Below the pieces are notes generated by a model. That model had not been told where the DNA came from. It saw nothing but the letters and a program-made list of their open reading frames with translations, and made no database searches. The position numbers and the translations under genes were made by a program. A stretch of 38,956 nt of DNA from Streptomyces hainanensis (lineage in GTDB: Bacteria > Actinomycetota > Actinomycetes > Streptomycetales > Streptomycetaceae): NCBI RefSeq assembly GCF_004348415.1, contig NZ_SMKI01000006.1, positions 1 to 38,956 of the forward strand, read 5' to 3'. Position 1 is the first letter of the stretch. The number at the start of each line of letters is the position of its first letter. Below are positions 30,456 to 38,833 of the stretch, in pieces.

Positions 30456-31469
30456 ATGCCGACATCGCATCGCCTCGCCTGGGCCGCCGGCGCGCTCGCC
30501 GTGTGCGCGGCCGTCGCGGGATCCGCCACCGTCTGGGCCGCGCCGCCGGAGGCGGCCACCCCGTACGGGGAGAACGGGCGGCTCGCGGTCTGCGGCACCA
30601 CCCTGTGCGGCGAGGGCGGCGAGCCCGTCCAGCTGCGCGGCATGAGCACCCACGGCACCCAGTGGTTCGAGCACTGCGTGACCGGCGAGGCGCTCGACGT
30701 CCTCGCCGACGACTGGGGGGCGGACGTGGTGCGCGTGTCGACGTACGTCCAGGAGGACGGGTACGAGACCGACCCGGCGTACTTCACCGACCTGGCGAGC
30801 CGCGTCATCGACATGGCGACCGAGCGCGGCCTCTACGTCATCGTGGACTGGCACATGCTCAGCCCCGGCGACCCGAACGCCAACACCGAGCTGGCCGAGC
30901 GGTTCTTCACCGACATCACCGCCCGCCACGGCGACCAGGACAACCTGCTCTACGAGATCGCCAACGAGCCGAACGGCGTCGGCTGGGACGCCATCAGGAG
31001 CTACGCCGAGGAGATGATCCCGGTCGTGCGCGCCGGGGACCCGGACGCCGTCGTCCTCGTCGGCACCCGGGCCTGGTCCTCGCTCGGCGTCTCGGAGGGA
31101 TCCGACGAGTCCGAGGTGGTGGCGAACCCGGTGGACGCCGACAACATCATGTACACCTTCCACTTCTACGCCGGCTCGCACGGCGACGCGTATCTCCAGA
31201 CGCTCTCCAGGGCGGCGGACCGGATCCCGATGTTCGTCACCGAGTTCGGCACCCAGGACTACTCCGGCGACGGCCCGAACGACTTCGCCATGGCCCAGCG
31301 GTACCTCGACCTGATGGCGGAGAAGGGCATCAGCTGGACCAACTGGAACTACTCCGACGACTTCCGCTCCGGCGCCGTCTTCGAACCCGGCACCTGCGAC
31401 GGCGGGCGGTGGTCCGACCCGTCGTCGCTGAAGGAGGCCGGGGTCTGGATCAGCGACCGGATCTCCTGA
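30456..31469 (+). CDS. Secreted GH5 endoglucanase (cellulase)
   Basis: A 337-residue exported glycoside hydrolase. Residues 1-28 are a signal peptide (ALAVCAAVAGSATVWA, cut before APPEAA). The catalytic domain fits GH5, probably subfamily 2: LRGMSTHG, DWHMLSPGDPN, acid/base E171 in EIANEPNG and nucleophile E263 in FVTEFGTQD. It should cleave internal beta-1,4 links in cellulose or related glucans outside the cell. It has no carbohydrate-binding module, so it is a single-domain form. ATG 30456 follows GGAGAGGA. It belongs functionally with the GH30 and PL11 genes downstream, although an unrelated regulator block intervenes. Confidence 0.93.
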   Translation: MPTSHRLAWAAGALAVCAAVAGSATVWAAPPEAATPYGENGRLAVCGTTLCGEGGEPVQLRGMSTHGTQWFEHCVTGEALDVLADDWGADVVRVSTYVQEDGYETDPAYFTDLASRVIDMATERGLYVIVDWHMLSPGDPNANTELAERFFTDITARHGDQDNLLYEIANEPNGVGWDAIRSYAEEMIPVVRAGDPDAVVLVGTRAWSSLGVSEGSDESEVVANPVDADNIMYTFHFYAGSHGDAYLQTLSRAADRIPMFVTEFGTQDYSGDGPNDFAMAQRYLDLMAEKGISWTNWNYSDDFRSGAVFEPGTCDGGRWSDPSSLKEAGVWISDRIS

Positions 31470-31477
31470 CCCCACGC

Positions 31478-31506
31478 CCGGCCGGCGGCCGGCGGCCGCC
31501 GGCCGG
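31478..31506. terminator. Bidirectional terminator, 13-bp perfect hairpin
   Basis: CCGGCCGGCGGCC pairs with GGCCGCCGGCCGG around a 3-nt loop. It lies between the convergent ends of the cellulase gene and the small Cys-rich ORF. Confidence 0.8.
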
Positions 31507-31534
31507 TCCACGGCCGCCGCCCGGGCGGAACAGC

Positions 31535-31780
31535 TCAGGTTGGCGGGCGGGAACGGCAGTGTTCGAGGCAACCGGAACAGTTGACCTTTCGTTTCCACTC
31601 GGTGGCTTTCCCCTCCGGGCCACTGCCGCAGGCGGCATGGCCGTCACGCACCTCGTGCACGGTCAACACGTCGTCCCCGAACGTGCCCGGGAACCAGTCC
31701 CGGAGCTCGTCCGCATGAGCGCGTTCGCCCGCCTCGGGAAGGTTCACCCTCTTCTGAGGCCGGTAAGTATCTCCGGTCAT
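31535..31780 (-). CDS. Small Cys-rich protein (unknown)
   Basis: Unrecognised, 81 residues. The C-terminus holds four cysteines and two histidines (HAACGSG, then NCSGCLEHC), enough for one zinc site; no leader-peptide or membrane features are visible. The start overlaps the preceding small ORF's stop as ATGA, with GAAGGGCGAGG just upstream, which is good evidence that both are translated. The pair is divergent from an XRE-TPR regulator and is probably under its control. A structural zinc protein or a small signalling partner are both possible. Confidence 0.65.
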   Translation of the reverse strand: MTGDTYRPQKRVNLPEAGERAHADELRDWFPGTFGDDVLTVHEVRDGHAACGSGPEGKATEWKRKVNCSGCLEHCRSRPPT

Positions 31781-31992
31781 ACCTCGCCCTTCAACGCCGC
31801 CGCGGCTTCGCTCTGCGCGTTGGTTTCGCGCACTCGTTCACGGATTCGCCGTATGGTCGGGCTCTCCTCGCCGTTCGAGGCGCTGAGGGGAGGCAAGGGG
31901 GGACGGCCCTCCGCTGGGGCCACGTACATCCCCACGCCGTCTGTCCGCCCGTTTCGCGGGGGCCGGTCGCTCATCGGCTCTGGCTCGGCCAT
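31777..31992 (-). CDS. Small hydrophilic protein (unknown), first of a two-gene operon
   Basis: Unrecognised, 71 residues. The Pro-rich N-terminal half (APAEGRPPLPPL) looks disordered, and the second half forms a charged helix (IRRIRERVRETNAQSEAAAA). ATG 31992 follows GGGAGG ten bases upstream. It is coupled by ATGA to the Cys-rich ORF and divergent from the XRE-TPR regulator 121 nt away. Confidence 0.6.
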   Translation of the reverse strand: MAEPEPMSDRPPRNGRTDGVGMYVAPAEGRPPLPPLSASNGEESPTIRRIRERVRETNAQSEAAAALKGEV

Positions 31993-32007
31993 GGTTGGTT
32001 GTCCTCC

Positions 32008-32031
32008 CTTGGTCACCGAGTGCACACCAAG
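32008..32031. promoter_or_regulatory. Candidate operator in the XRE-TPR/small ORF gap
   Basis: CTTGGT and ACCAAG form an inverted repeat with a 12-bp spacer, just upstream of the ribosome site of the small-ORF operon. A TAGCGT at 32058-32063 could be the -10 of the divergent regulator. The evidence is modest. Confidence 0.3.
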
Positions 32032-32113
32032 CACAACTCACCGCGCCCACCGGGCGGTAGCGTGGGACATGGACCAAACCATCAGCGCCATAAGAGTTCG
32101 GGGAGTTGGGCGC

Positions 32114-33454
32114 ATGGCCAGACGCGCGCCGAACACGGCACTCGCTCGGCTGCTCGTCGAATCGGGGCTGAACGAGACACAGTTGGCGCGCCAGGTGAAC
32201 CGGCTGGCTCATGAGGCAGGAGTGGCGACCCGGTACGGTCAACCCTCGGTGAGCCAGTGGTTGAGCGGGACCGTCCCGCGCGCCGTGGCGCGCCCGCTCG
32301 TCGCCGAAGTGCTGGCGCGCCGGCTCGGCCGGCCGGTGACCCCTGCGGAGTTGGGGTTCGCGAACCCTCGAACCGCGCTGCCGGTTTCGCCAACGTCTTA
32401 CGGGCGTACCGTGGAAGAGTTGGTCGACCTGGTGAGGAGCGACATGGACCCGTCCCGCCGAGGGGTGATCAGCGCCGGACTGTACTCCGTCGCACAGACG
32501 ATCCCAGGCTGGCCGGACATCGTGGGCCGAATGGAATCCGTTCAGACCGGATACGCGCACAGAATCGGAATGGCAGACGTTCAAGCCGTCTCGGAAATGA
32601 CCGAGCGGCTGTCAGAACTGGACGACCGTTTCGGGGGGCAGCACGCGCGTCCCATGGCGGCCGCGTTCATGGCGAACACCGTGGCCCCTTTTCTCCGCGC
32701 CGACGGGCCGGAAGAGGTGCGGCGAGCAATGCTCTCCGCCGCTTCCTTCCTCTGCTATCTCACGGGCTGGATGGCTGTCGACGAAGGGCTGAACGGCCTC
32801 GCGCAGCGGTATTACGTCAAAGGGCTCGAACTCGCGGGGGCGAGCGGCGATCACCTGACCTACTGCCACATTCTCCGAGGGATGTCGGTGCAGGCGGTGG
32901 ACCTGGGGCACGGACGATCGGCGGCGCGGCTGGCCGACGCCGCCGCGGCGGCATCCCCGATCGCCACGCCCCGGATGCGTGCCTTTCTCGCGGGTCAGCA
33001 GGCGCATTCCCACGCGGTCGAGGGCGACCGCCGCGCCGCACTTCGCAACATCGCCGAGGCCGAGGCCGCACTCGACAGGGCGGACAGCCAGCTGAACACC
33101 TTCGGCGGGTACAACGCCTCCACCCTCGCCTACCACGTCGCCCAAGTGCGGTACGGGACAGGGGACGTGCCGGGCAGCGTCCAGTCGCTACGCCTGCATT
33201 TCCGCCTCCGCGACTCCACGGACAGCCGCAGGTCCCGGCTGCGGTTCGGCGCGATGATGGCAGAACGCCAGCTTGAGATGGGCCACCTGGAAGCGGCGTG
33301 CGCGTCATGGCACCGCGTTCTCGACGAGTATCCGGACGTGCACTCCGGCAGGGTGGACGAGCGGGTCGCCAGGATGGGGCGACTGCTGGGCCCGTTCCGG
33401 AGCAATCGCACGGCCCGCGCGCTGGGTGACCGGGCCCGCGAACTCACGGCCTGA
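32114..33454 (+). CDS. XRE-like helix-turn-helix regulator with TPR domain
   Basis: A 446-residue regulator of a type abundant in Streptomyces. The start (ARRAPNTALARLLVESGLN) is the standard N-terminus. A helix-turn-helix runs to about residue 80 (YGQPSVSQWLSGTVPR), then a linker, and about 110-440 are TPR-like helices (AASFLCYLTGWMAVDEGLNG, GLAQRYYVKGLELAGASGDH). TPRs in such regulators bind a peptide or other partner. ATG 32114 follows GGGGAG; ATG 32069 is an in-frame alternative that would be nearly leaderless. The gene and its divergent small ORFs are less G/C-rich than the flanking hydrolase genes, suggesting separate acquisition. Confidence 0.88.
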   Translation: MARRAPNTALARLLVESGLNETQLARQVNRLAHEAGVATRYGQPSVSQWLSGTVPRAVARPLVAEVLARRLGRPVTPAELGFANPRTALPVSPTSYGRTVEELVDLVRSDMDPSRRGVISAGLYSVAQTIPGWPDIVGRMESVQTGYAHRIGMADVQAVSEMTERLSELDDRFGGQHARPMAAAFMANTVAPFLRADGPEEVRRAMLSAASFLCYLTGWMAVDEGLNGLAQRYYVKGLELAGASGDHLTYCHILRGMSVQAVDLGHGRSAARLADAAAAASPIATPRMRAFLAGQQAHSHAVEGDRRAALRNIAEAEAALDRADSQLNTFGGYNASTLAYHVAQVRYGTGDVPGSVQSLRLHFRLRDSTDSRRSRLRFGAMMAERQLEMGHLEAACASWHRVLDEYPDVHSGRVDERVARMGRLLGPFRSNRTARALGDRARELTA

Positions 33455-33482
33455 CCGACGCCCCGCCGTCCACCCTCGCCGC

Positions 33483-34949
33483 CTACTCCGCGACGCCGTC
33501 GATCTGGAGGGTCTGCACCTGCCCGGTGGTGAACGGCACCGCCACCGTGCGGCCGTTCAGCCGCAGGTCGTCGCGGCGGACGTAGAGGTCGCCGCCGCCG
33601 CCGGTCCTGGTGGACCAGCGGGGGACGACGCCGCCGGTGCCGCCGGTGACCTGGCCGAACGGGGAGAGGTCGAAGGTCAGGGTCTGGGCCGCGCCCGGGT
33701 TGGCGGCGACGACCACCACCCGCCGGGCCGCCGGGTCGTAGGCCGCGACGCTGTAGTCCGTGCCGGTGTCGATGATCCGCATCCCCGGCCTGATGTGCCG
33801 GGTGAACTGCGCCAGCACGTAGTACTTGGTCTGGACGGCGCCCGCCGCCAGCGTGGCCGGGTCGTAGGCGATCAGCGCCCAGGACGGGGTGGGGTCCATC
33901 ACCTGCCAGTAGACCCAGGCGGTCGGGCGCAGCCAGCGGAAGTCGAGGAGCAGGTTGGTGGCCAGCGACAGTCCGGTTCCGTCGCCGTCGCCGGTCTCGG
34001 AGTTCCACAGCGCGGTGCCGGTGGCGGCCACGTCACGCTGGAGGAGGTCGCGGCGACCGCCGGAGCCCTGGTAGCCGTGCACGTTGACCCGGTCGACCAG
34101 CGAACGGGTCGAGGAGGAGAAGGAGTTCCACGTGGTGCGCGCCAGGTCGTAACTGGTCTCGTCCGAGGCGGCGATGGCCGTGGAGCCGAGGCCGAGCCGG
34201 TCCAACTCGGCGCGCAGGTGGCCCAGGACGGTGGACTGGACGCCCGCGTCGACGTGGCAGCCCTCCTGGGTGCCGTCCGCGCGCCACCACGACGAGGACG
34301 GCTCGTTGAACGGCTCGACGGAGACGAACGGCACGCCCCAGGAGTCCCGGGCGCGGCGCGCCGTCGTCGCCAGATAGGTGGCGAACTGGCGGTGGTTCCA
34401 GGACTGGAGGTTGTTGCCGCCGTCCGCCGCGCCCGACGGGTTGTGGTTCAGACACATCCACCACATCGGCGAGTTGGAGAACAGCTCGGCCCGCGCGCCT
34501 CGTTGGACGGCGCGGGCGAGGGCGGCGCGCTGCACGCGGTCGGCGTTCCAGTTCCAGGACGCGGAGGCGGGATCCTCGCTGCGCCAGTCCTGCCAGAACC
34601 CCTCGATCTGCTTGAAGCGCGGGATGTTGGGCGAGACGGCCATGGCCTCGCCGTCGACGGTGTTCCAGCCGCAACCGCCCAGGTTGTAGCGGGCGATGTT
34701 CAGGCCGAGGCCCGGCAGGGTGCGGCCGGCGTAGGAGACGTTCCCCAGGGTGAAGAAGGCGTCGGCGAAGTCGTCGCGTTCGCCGAAGACGTTGGCCCAC
34801 CAGGCCAGGGACGTGCCCCAGCCCTCCCAGGTGCCCTGCCCGGCGGCCGGGTCGATCCGTACGGTGGCGTCCGCCCGCGCGGTGCCGGCGGCCAGACCGC
34901 TGCCGAGCACGGCCGCGCCCGAGGCGGCCAGAAGTGTTCTGCGTCTCAT
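33483..34949 (-). CDS. Secreted GH30 glycoside hydrolase, likely endo-beta-1,6-galactanase
   Basis: A 488-residue exported enzyme. The N-terminus MRRRTLLAASGAAVLGSG looks like a twin-arginine (Tat) signal. The catalytic TIM barrel has acid/base E216 in VEPFNEPSSSWW and nucleophile E318 in LWNSETGDGDG. A GH30 side beta-sandwich closes the C-terminus. The GWGTSLAWWANVFG opening and overall match suggest the GH30 group of Streptomyces endo-beta-1,6-galactanases, which trim type II arabinogalactan. ATG 34949 has GAAGGGG seven bases upstream; GTG 34967 is a weaker alternative. It lies 153 nt downstream of the LacI gene on the same strand and fits pectin side-chain removal with the PL11 lyase. Confidence 0.87.
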   Translation of the reverse strand: MRRRTLLAASGAAVLGSGLAAGTARADATVRIDPAAGQGTWEGWGTSLAWWANVFGERDDFADAFFTLGNVSYAGRTLPGLGLNIARYNLGGCGWNTVDGEAMAVSPNIPRFKQIEGFWQDWRSEDPASASWNWNADRVQRAALARAVQRGARAELFSNSPMWWMCLNHNPSGAADGGNNLQSWNHRQFATYLATTARRARDSWGVPFVSVEPFNEPSSSWWRADGTQEGCHVDAGVQSTVLGHLRAELDRLGLGSTAIAASDETSYDLARTTWNSFSSSTRSLVDRVNVHGYQGSGGRRDLLQRDVAATGTALWNSETGDGDGTGLSLATNLLLDFRWLRPTAWVYWQVMDPTPSWALIAYDPATLAAGAVQTKYYVLAQFTRHIRPGMRIIDTGTDYSVAAYDPAARRVVVVAANPGAAQTLTFDLSPFGQVTGGTGGVVPRWSTRTGGGGDLYVRRDDLRLNGRTVAVPFTTGQVQTLQIDGVAE

Positions 34950-35102
34950 GGAGGTTCCCCTTCGCACAGGGTCCCTCGCCCCGTAACACGGTGGGGCGCG
35001 ACGGGCCGGATGTCCAGACCCCGGGCGGCGCGCGGCGGTGGTGCGGGGGGTCTTGACCGGGGCGTGCCGGCTCCCATACTGACGGGCAACGGCTCGTCAT
35101 GT

Positions 35103-36203
35103 TCACGTAACCATCGGTCCCTCGCCCCCTCCCGACCGACCGGGCGCGACGTGGCGGACGGAGTCGCGAACGACGATGTGGGTGCCCAGCACGACGTGGC
35201 GCGTGGCGTCGGGCGCCTCGTCGTCCAGGGCCAACCGCACGGCCGTGTGGCCGAGTTCCCGGTGCGGCACGTGCACGGTGGTGAGGTCGATGTCCGCGGC
35301 CGGCGGCAGGTCGTCGAAGCCGACCATCGAGACGTCCTCCGGCACGCGCAGCCCCCGCTCGCGCAGCGCCACGCGCGCACCCGCCGCGATCTGGTCGTTG
35401 ACGGCGAGGACGGCGGTGAAGTCCCGCGGCCCCGCGTCCAGTCGCTCGCGCATCATCCGGTGGCCCTCGTGCCGCTCCATCGTGCCGTCGACCTCCAGAC
35501 CTGGGTCGTGCGGGACGCGGTGCGCGGCCAACGCGGCGCGGTAGCCGGCGAGTCGGCTCTCCTGCGTGGTGTAGCCGGGCCGCCGGCCCAGGAAGAGGAC
35601 GCGCCGGTGGCCGGCCGAGAGCAGATGGCTGGTGGCGGCGTGGGCGCCGGCCGTGTTGTCGTACTCGACCACCACGGCCGGTATCCCGGGACCCATCGGC
35701 GGTCGGCCGCAGAGCACCAGCCGGGAGCCCACCAGGGCGAGCGCGCGGGCGTAGTCCGTCATGCGTGCCCGGTAGGCCTCGTCCGCGACCACGTTCCCCA
35801 CCAGGATCACGGCCTCGACGTGTTCCTCGCGCATCAGGTGGACCATCTCCAGCTCCCGCTCGGCGTCCCCGCCCGTGGTGCCGACGATGCACAGCCGGCC
35901 CGCGCGCGCCGTCTCCTCCTGCACGCCCTGCGCGACATGCGCGTAGTGCGGCGAGGTGACGGAGTTGACCACGACGGCCACGCTCCCGGGCCGGGTGCCC
36001 GCCAGGCCGCGGGCGTGCGGGTTGGCCACGTAGTCCAGTTCGCGGACGGCGCGCATGACCTTGCCCCGGGTGGCGGGCGCGTTGGGATACGTGCCGGAGA
36101 GGATGCGCGAGACGGTGGCCACGGAGACCCCGGCGCGCGCGGCCACGTCCCGGATGGTCGGGGGGCGGGGCCGTCCGTCCCGGGGCGTACCTCGGCGAGG
36201 CAT
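35103..36203 (-). CDS. LacI-family repressor of the pectin-degradation genes
   Basis: A 366-residue regulator. Residues about 16-37 (TIRDVAARAGVSVATVSRIL) are the LacI helix-turn-helix with hinge helix to about 70. The rest is the periplasmic-binding-like sugar sensor (VAVVVNSVTSPHYAHVAQGV, FTAVLAVNDQIAAGA, VSMVGFDDLPPA). It should dissociate from DNA on binding a sugar, here probably a rhamnogalacturonan fragment. ATG 36203 follows AGGGAGGA. It is divergent from the PL11 lyase, and two matching 14-bp operators lie in the 198-nt gap, one over each predicted start site. This supports both autoregulation and repression of the lyase. Confidence 0.93.
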   Translation of the reverse strand: MPRRGTPRDGRPRPPTIRDVAARAGVSVATVSRILSGTYPNAPATRGKVMRAVRELDYVANPHARGLAGTRPGSVAVVVNSVTSPHYAHVAQGVQEETARAGRLCIVGTTGGDAERELEMVHLMREEHVEAVILVGNVVADEAYRARMTDYARALALVGSRLVLCGRPPMGPGIPAVVVEYDNTAGAHAATSHLLSAGHRRVLFLGRRPGYTTQESRLAGYRAALAAHRVPHDPGLEVDGTMERHEGHRMMRERLDAGPRDFTAVLAVNDQIAAGARVALRERGLRVPEDVSMVGFDDLPPAADIDLTTVHVPHRELGHTAVRLALDDEAPDATRHVVLGTHIVVRDSVRHVAPGRSGGGEGPMVT

Positions 36204-36226
36204 CCGTCCTCCCTGCGGGGCCGGTG

Positions 36227-36240
36227 TGGAACCGTTTGAA
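36227..36240. promoter_or_regulatory. LacI operator A (own promoter)
   Basis: TGGAACCGTTTGAA fits the LacI-family AAnCGnTT core with outer T and A at the ends. It covers the predicted start (about 36239) of the repressor's own transcript. Confidence 0.65.
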
Positions 36241-36245
36241 CCTTG

Positions 36246-36274
36246 ATCGTGGGGCCGGCGGTCGGGCGCGTCAA
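36246..36274 (-). promoter_or_regulatory. Promoter of the LacI regulator gene
   Basis: On the minus strand TTGACG (36274-36269) and CACGAT (36251-36246) are 17 bp apart. The -10 is weak. Operator A follows immediately. Confidence 0.5.
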
Positions 36275-36310
36275 GGGGCTGAACTCCGGTGATCCACCTC
36301 GTCCCTTCTG

Positions 36311-36339
36311 TTGACGTGCACGTGCCACTTTGGTTCCAT
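36311..36339 (+). promoter_or_regulatory. Promoter of the PL11 lyase gene
   Basis: TTGACG (36311-36316) and TTCCAT (36334-36339) are 17 bp apart. The -35 is identical to that of the divergent LacI promoter and the -10 is weak. Operator B begins at about +3. Confidence 0.5.
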
Positions 36340-36348
36340 CTCGGATTG

Positions 36349-36362
36349 TGTAAACGGTTTAA
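36349..36362. promoter_or_regulatory. LacI operator B (PL11 promoter)
   Basis: TGTAAACGGTTTAA matches the same AAnCGnTT pattern as operator A, and its reverse complement shares AACCGTTT with A. It lies just downstream of the predicted PL11 promoter, a classical repression position. Confidence 0.7.
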
Positions 36363-36401
36363 CCGGCCCGGTTCCACCCGGGAGCAGCCAAGGAGGTCTG
36401 C

Positions 36402-38285
36402 ATGCACGACAGGCAACGGTGGGGACCGCGTCGCGGGAGGGCCGCCATCGCCACGGTGTTCCTCGCGCTCTGCGCGACGCTGCTCACCGGTTCCCCGAGC
36501 CCCGCCTCCCCCCACGACCCGGCGGCGGCGGACGCCGCGGGACCGGCCGCGAGCGCGCTGGCGCCACGCCCGATGGAGAACCTCGGCCGCGGGGTGGTGG
36601 CCGTCCGCGGCAACGCCACCCAGGTCCTGGTCTCCTGGCGCCTGCTCGGGCTCGACCCGCAGGGGATCGGGTTCAACGTCTACCGCTCCACCGCCGGGGG
36701 CGCCGCCGTCCGGCTCAACTCCGCGGTCCTGACCGGCGGCACCAACTACGTCGACGCCGGCGCCGACCTGACGCGGGCCAACAGCTACCACGTGCGACCG
36801 GTGGTGAACGGTGTCGAGCAGCCGGCCAGCGACGCCTTCACGCTGACCGCCAACCACGCCCAGGAGCCGGTGGTCCGGGTGCCGTTGCGGGCCGGCGGCC
36901 CGGTGAAGTTCGTCTGGGTCGGCGACCTCGACGGCGACGGCGAGTACGACTACGTGGTGGACCGCCAGACCTCCCCCCAGTCGCTGGAGGCGTACACCTC
37001 AGACGGCCGGTTCCTCTGGGAGGTCGACCTGGGGCCGAACAGCGTCAACCAGGACAACATCGAGCCCGGATCCGCCACCATCGACGTCGGCCACAACGAC
37101 GGCGTCACCGTCTACGACTTCAACAGCGACGGCCGCGCCGAGGTCGCCCTGCGGATCGCCGACGGCGTCACCTTCGGCGACGGGACGACCTGGACCCATG
37201 CCGACGACAACCGGCAGTTCATGGCGATCCTCGACGGACAGACCGGGGCGCTGCGCAACTGGGCCGCGGTGCCGACCGACTACCTCGCCGACGGCCCGAT
37301 GGCCGCGCGCCTCGGCGTCGCCTACCTCGACGGCACCACGCCCAGCCTCGTCGCCTACATGAAGAACCGCCAGGACAACGGGAACTTCAACCTCATGATG
37401 ACCGCCTGGCGGTGGAGCGGCCAGAACCTCTCGATGCAGTGGAAGTGGCTGCGCGGCGGCCAGAACGCGCCCGACGGGCACAACACCCGCGCCCTCGACC
37501 TCGACGGCGACGGCGCGGACGAGATCGCCGAGATCGGGTTCGTCCTGGAGGGCGACGGCACGTTGAAGTACTCGATGGCGGACGAGGGCGTGGTGCACGG
37601 CGACCGCTTCCACATCGCCGACATGGACCCGAGCCGGCCGGGACTTGAGGGCTACGGGGTGCAGCAGAGCAACCCGAGCGGCCTGCTGGAGTACTACTAC
37701 GACGCCGCGACCGGCGACATGATCTGGGGGCACTTCGGAACCCCGGGCGATGTGGGGCGCGGCATGGCGGGCGACGTCGACCCGCGGTTCCCCGGCATGG
37801 AGGTCTGGTCGTTCTCCGGCCTCTACAACGGCCCCACCAACCGGCTCACCGAGCCGAACACCTCGTTGCGGCCGTGGCCGCAGCTGGGCCTGTGGTGGGA
37901 CGGCGACGTTTCGATGGAACTGCTCAACGACGGCAAGATCGAGCAGTGGGACCCGGCGAACCCGACACCCACCGGCAGCCTGCCCCGGCTGGTCAGCACG
38001 TGGAACTACGGCGCGGTCACCGCGGCCCAGGGCGGGCCGACCCTGGTCGGCGACCTCTTCGGCGACTGGCGGGAGGAGGCCGTGTACACCAACGCGGCCT
38101 ACGACGAGCTGATCGTCTTCACGACCAACCAGCCGAGCGACACCAGGCTGTACACGCTGGCGCACAACCCGGCCTACCGCAACGCCATGACCTTCAAGGG
38201 TTACATGCAGTCCCACCACCCCGACTACTACCTGGGCAGCGGCATGACCAGGCCCCCGCAGCCGAACATCAGGTACGCGGGGTAG
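36402..38285 (+). CDS. Secreted rhamnogalacturonan lyase, family PL11
   Basis: A 627-residue exported lyase, close in length to Bacillus YesW. Residues 1-35 are a signal peptide (IATVFLALCATLLTGSPSPA). The fold is an eight-bladed beta-propeller with many calcium-type Asp motifs (VGDLDGDGEYDYVVD, DFNSDGRAEVAL, DLDGDGADEIAEI). Conserved blocks include ENLGRGVVAVR, HNTRALDLDGDG and the C-terminal HNPAYRNAM. It cleaves the rhamnose-galacturonate backbone of pectin (RG-I) by beta-elimination outside the cell. ATG 36402 follows AAGGAGG. No carbohydrate-binding module is present. It is controlled by the divergent LacI regulator. Confidence 0.95.
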   Translation: MHDRQRWGPRRGRAAIATVFLALCATLLTGSPSPASPHDPAAADAAGPAASALAPRPMENLGRGVVAVRGNATQVLVSWRLLGLDPQGIGFNVYRSTAGGAAVRLNSAVLTGGTNYVDAGADLTRANSYHVRPVVNGVEQPASDAFTLTANHAQEPVVRVPLRAGGPVKFVWVGDLDGDGEYDYVVDRQTSPQSLEAYTSDGRFLWEVDLGPNSVNQDNIEPGSATIDVGHNDGVTVYDFNSDGRAEVALRIADGVTFGDGTTWTHADDNRQFMAILDGQTGALRNWAAVPTDYLADGPMAARLGVAYLDGTTPSLVAYMKNRQDNGNFNLMMTAWRWSGQNLSMQWKWLRGGQNAPDGHNTRALDLDGDGADEIAEIGFVLEGDGTLKYSMADEGVVHGDRFHIADMDPSRPGLEGYGVQQSNPSGLLEYYYDAATGDMIWGHFGTPGDVGRGMAGDVDPRFPGMEVWSFSGLYNGPTNRLTEPNTSLRPWPQLGLWWDGDVSMELLNDGKIEQWDPANPTPTGSLPRLVSTWNYGAVTAAQGGPTLVGDLFGDWREEAVYTNAAYDELIVFTTNQPSDTRLYTLAHNPAYRNAMTFKGYMQSHHPDYYLGSGMTRPPQPNIRYAG

Positions 38286-38371
38286 GGCCCCACGGCCCCA
38301 CGGCCCCACGGGTGGGCGGCCGGTACGTCGGTCGCCCGCCCGTCAGCCGCCCCGTCGGCCGGCCGGCGGGG

Positions 38372-38833
38372 CTACAGGCCGCGCCCCAGGTGGCCGCCGG
38401 CGGCGGCCACGAACCGGTCGGTGGCGGCTATCGCCGACTGCCGCAGCGCGGCGAGCGCGTCGCGGTCCGCCGCCGCGCGCACCGCGAACGTCGCCATGGA
38501 CGCCTCGCGCGCCGACCCCGCGAGGGGCGGCGCGAGCACGGACACCGACACCAGCGGCGCGGTGACGGCGGACCGGGTGGCGTGCGACGCCGTCCGCGCC
38601 GCCGCGAGCGCCTCGGCGTCGGCGCCGGCCAGCCGCAGATCCTCCCGGAACCACAGGGCCCGACGGTGGTCCCCGAGCGCCGCCACCAACTCGGCCACGG
38701 CCCTCAGCTGGTCGTCACGCCGCTGGTCGGCACGCGCCTCCCGCCGGGCGGCCCGCCCCGCCCGTTCCTGCAACAACCCGGTGACGACGCCGCCCAACAA
38801 CGTGCCGGCCACGGCGATGACGCTGGCCCACAT
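38372..38833 (-). CDS. Small single-helix membrane protein with coiled coil (unknown)
   Basis: Unrecognised, 153 residues. An N-terminal transmembrane helix (SVIAVAGTLLGGVVTGLLQE) leads into a strongly charged helix (AARREARADQRRDDQLRAV) and further Ala-rich helices. ATG 38833 follows AGGAGGGGGAG, much better than the in-frame ATGs at 38878 and 38884. This type of protein is common as orphan genes in Streptomyces. The same architecture is seen in the protein coupled to CHAT protease 2, but I see no close residue identity. Confidence 0.75.
   Translation of the reverse strand: MWASVIAVAGTLLGGVVTGLLQERAGRAARREARADQRRDDQLRAVAELVAALGDHRRALWFREDLRLAGADAEALAAARTASHATRSAVTAPLVSVSVLAPPLAGSAREASMATFAVRAAADRDALAALRQSAIAATDRFVAAAGGHLGRGL

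Noticed and set aside
35016..35053. AGACCCC/GGGGTCT inverted repeat between the LacI and GH30 genes as a terminator
   Set aside because: Arms are only 7 bp with a 24-nt loop and no U-tract, so it is too weak to call; read-through from LacI to GH30 remains possible.
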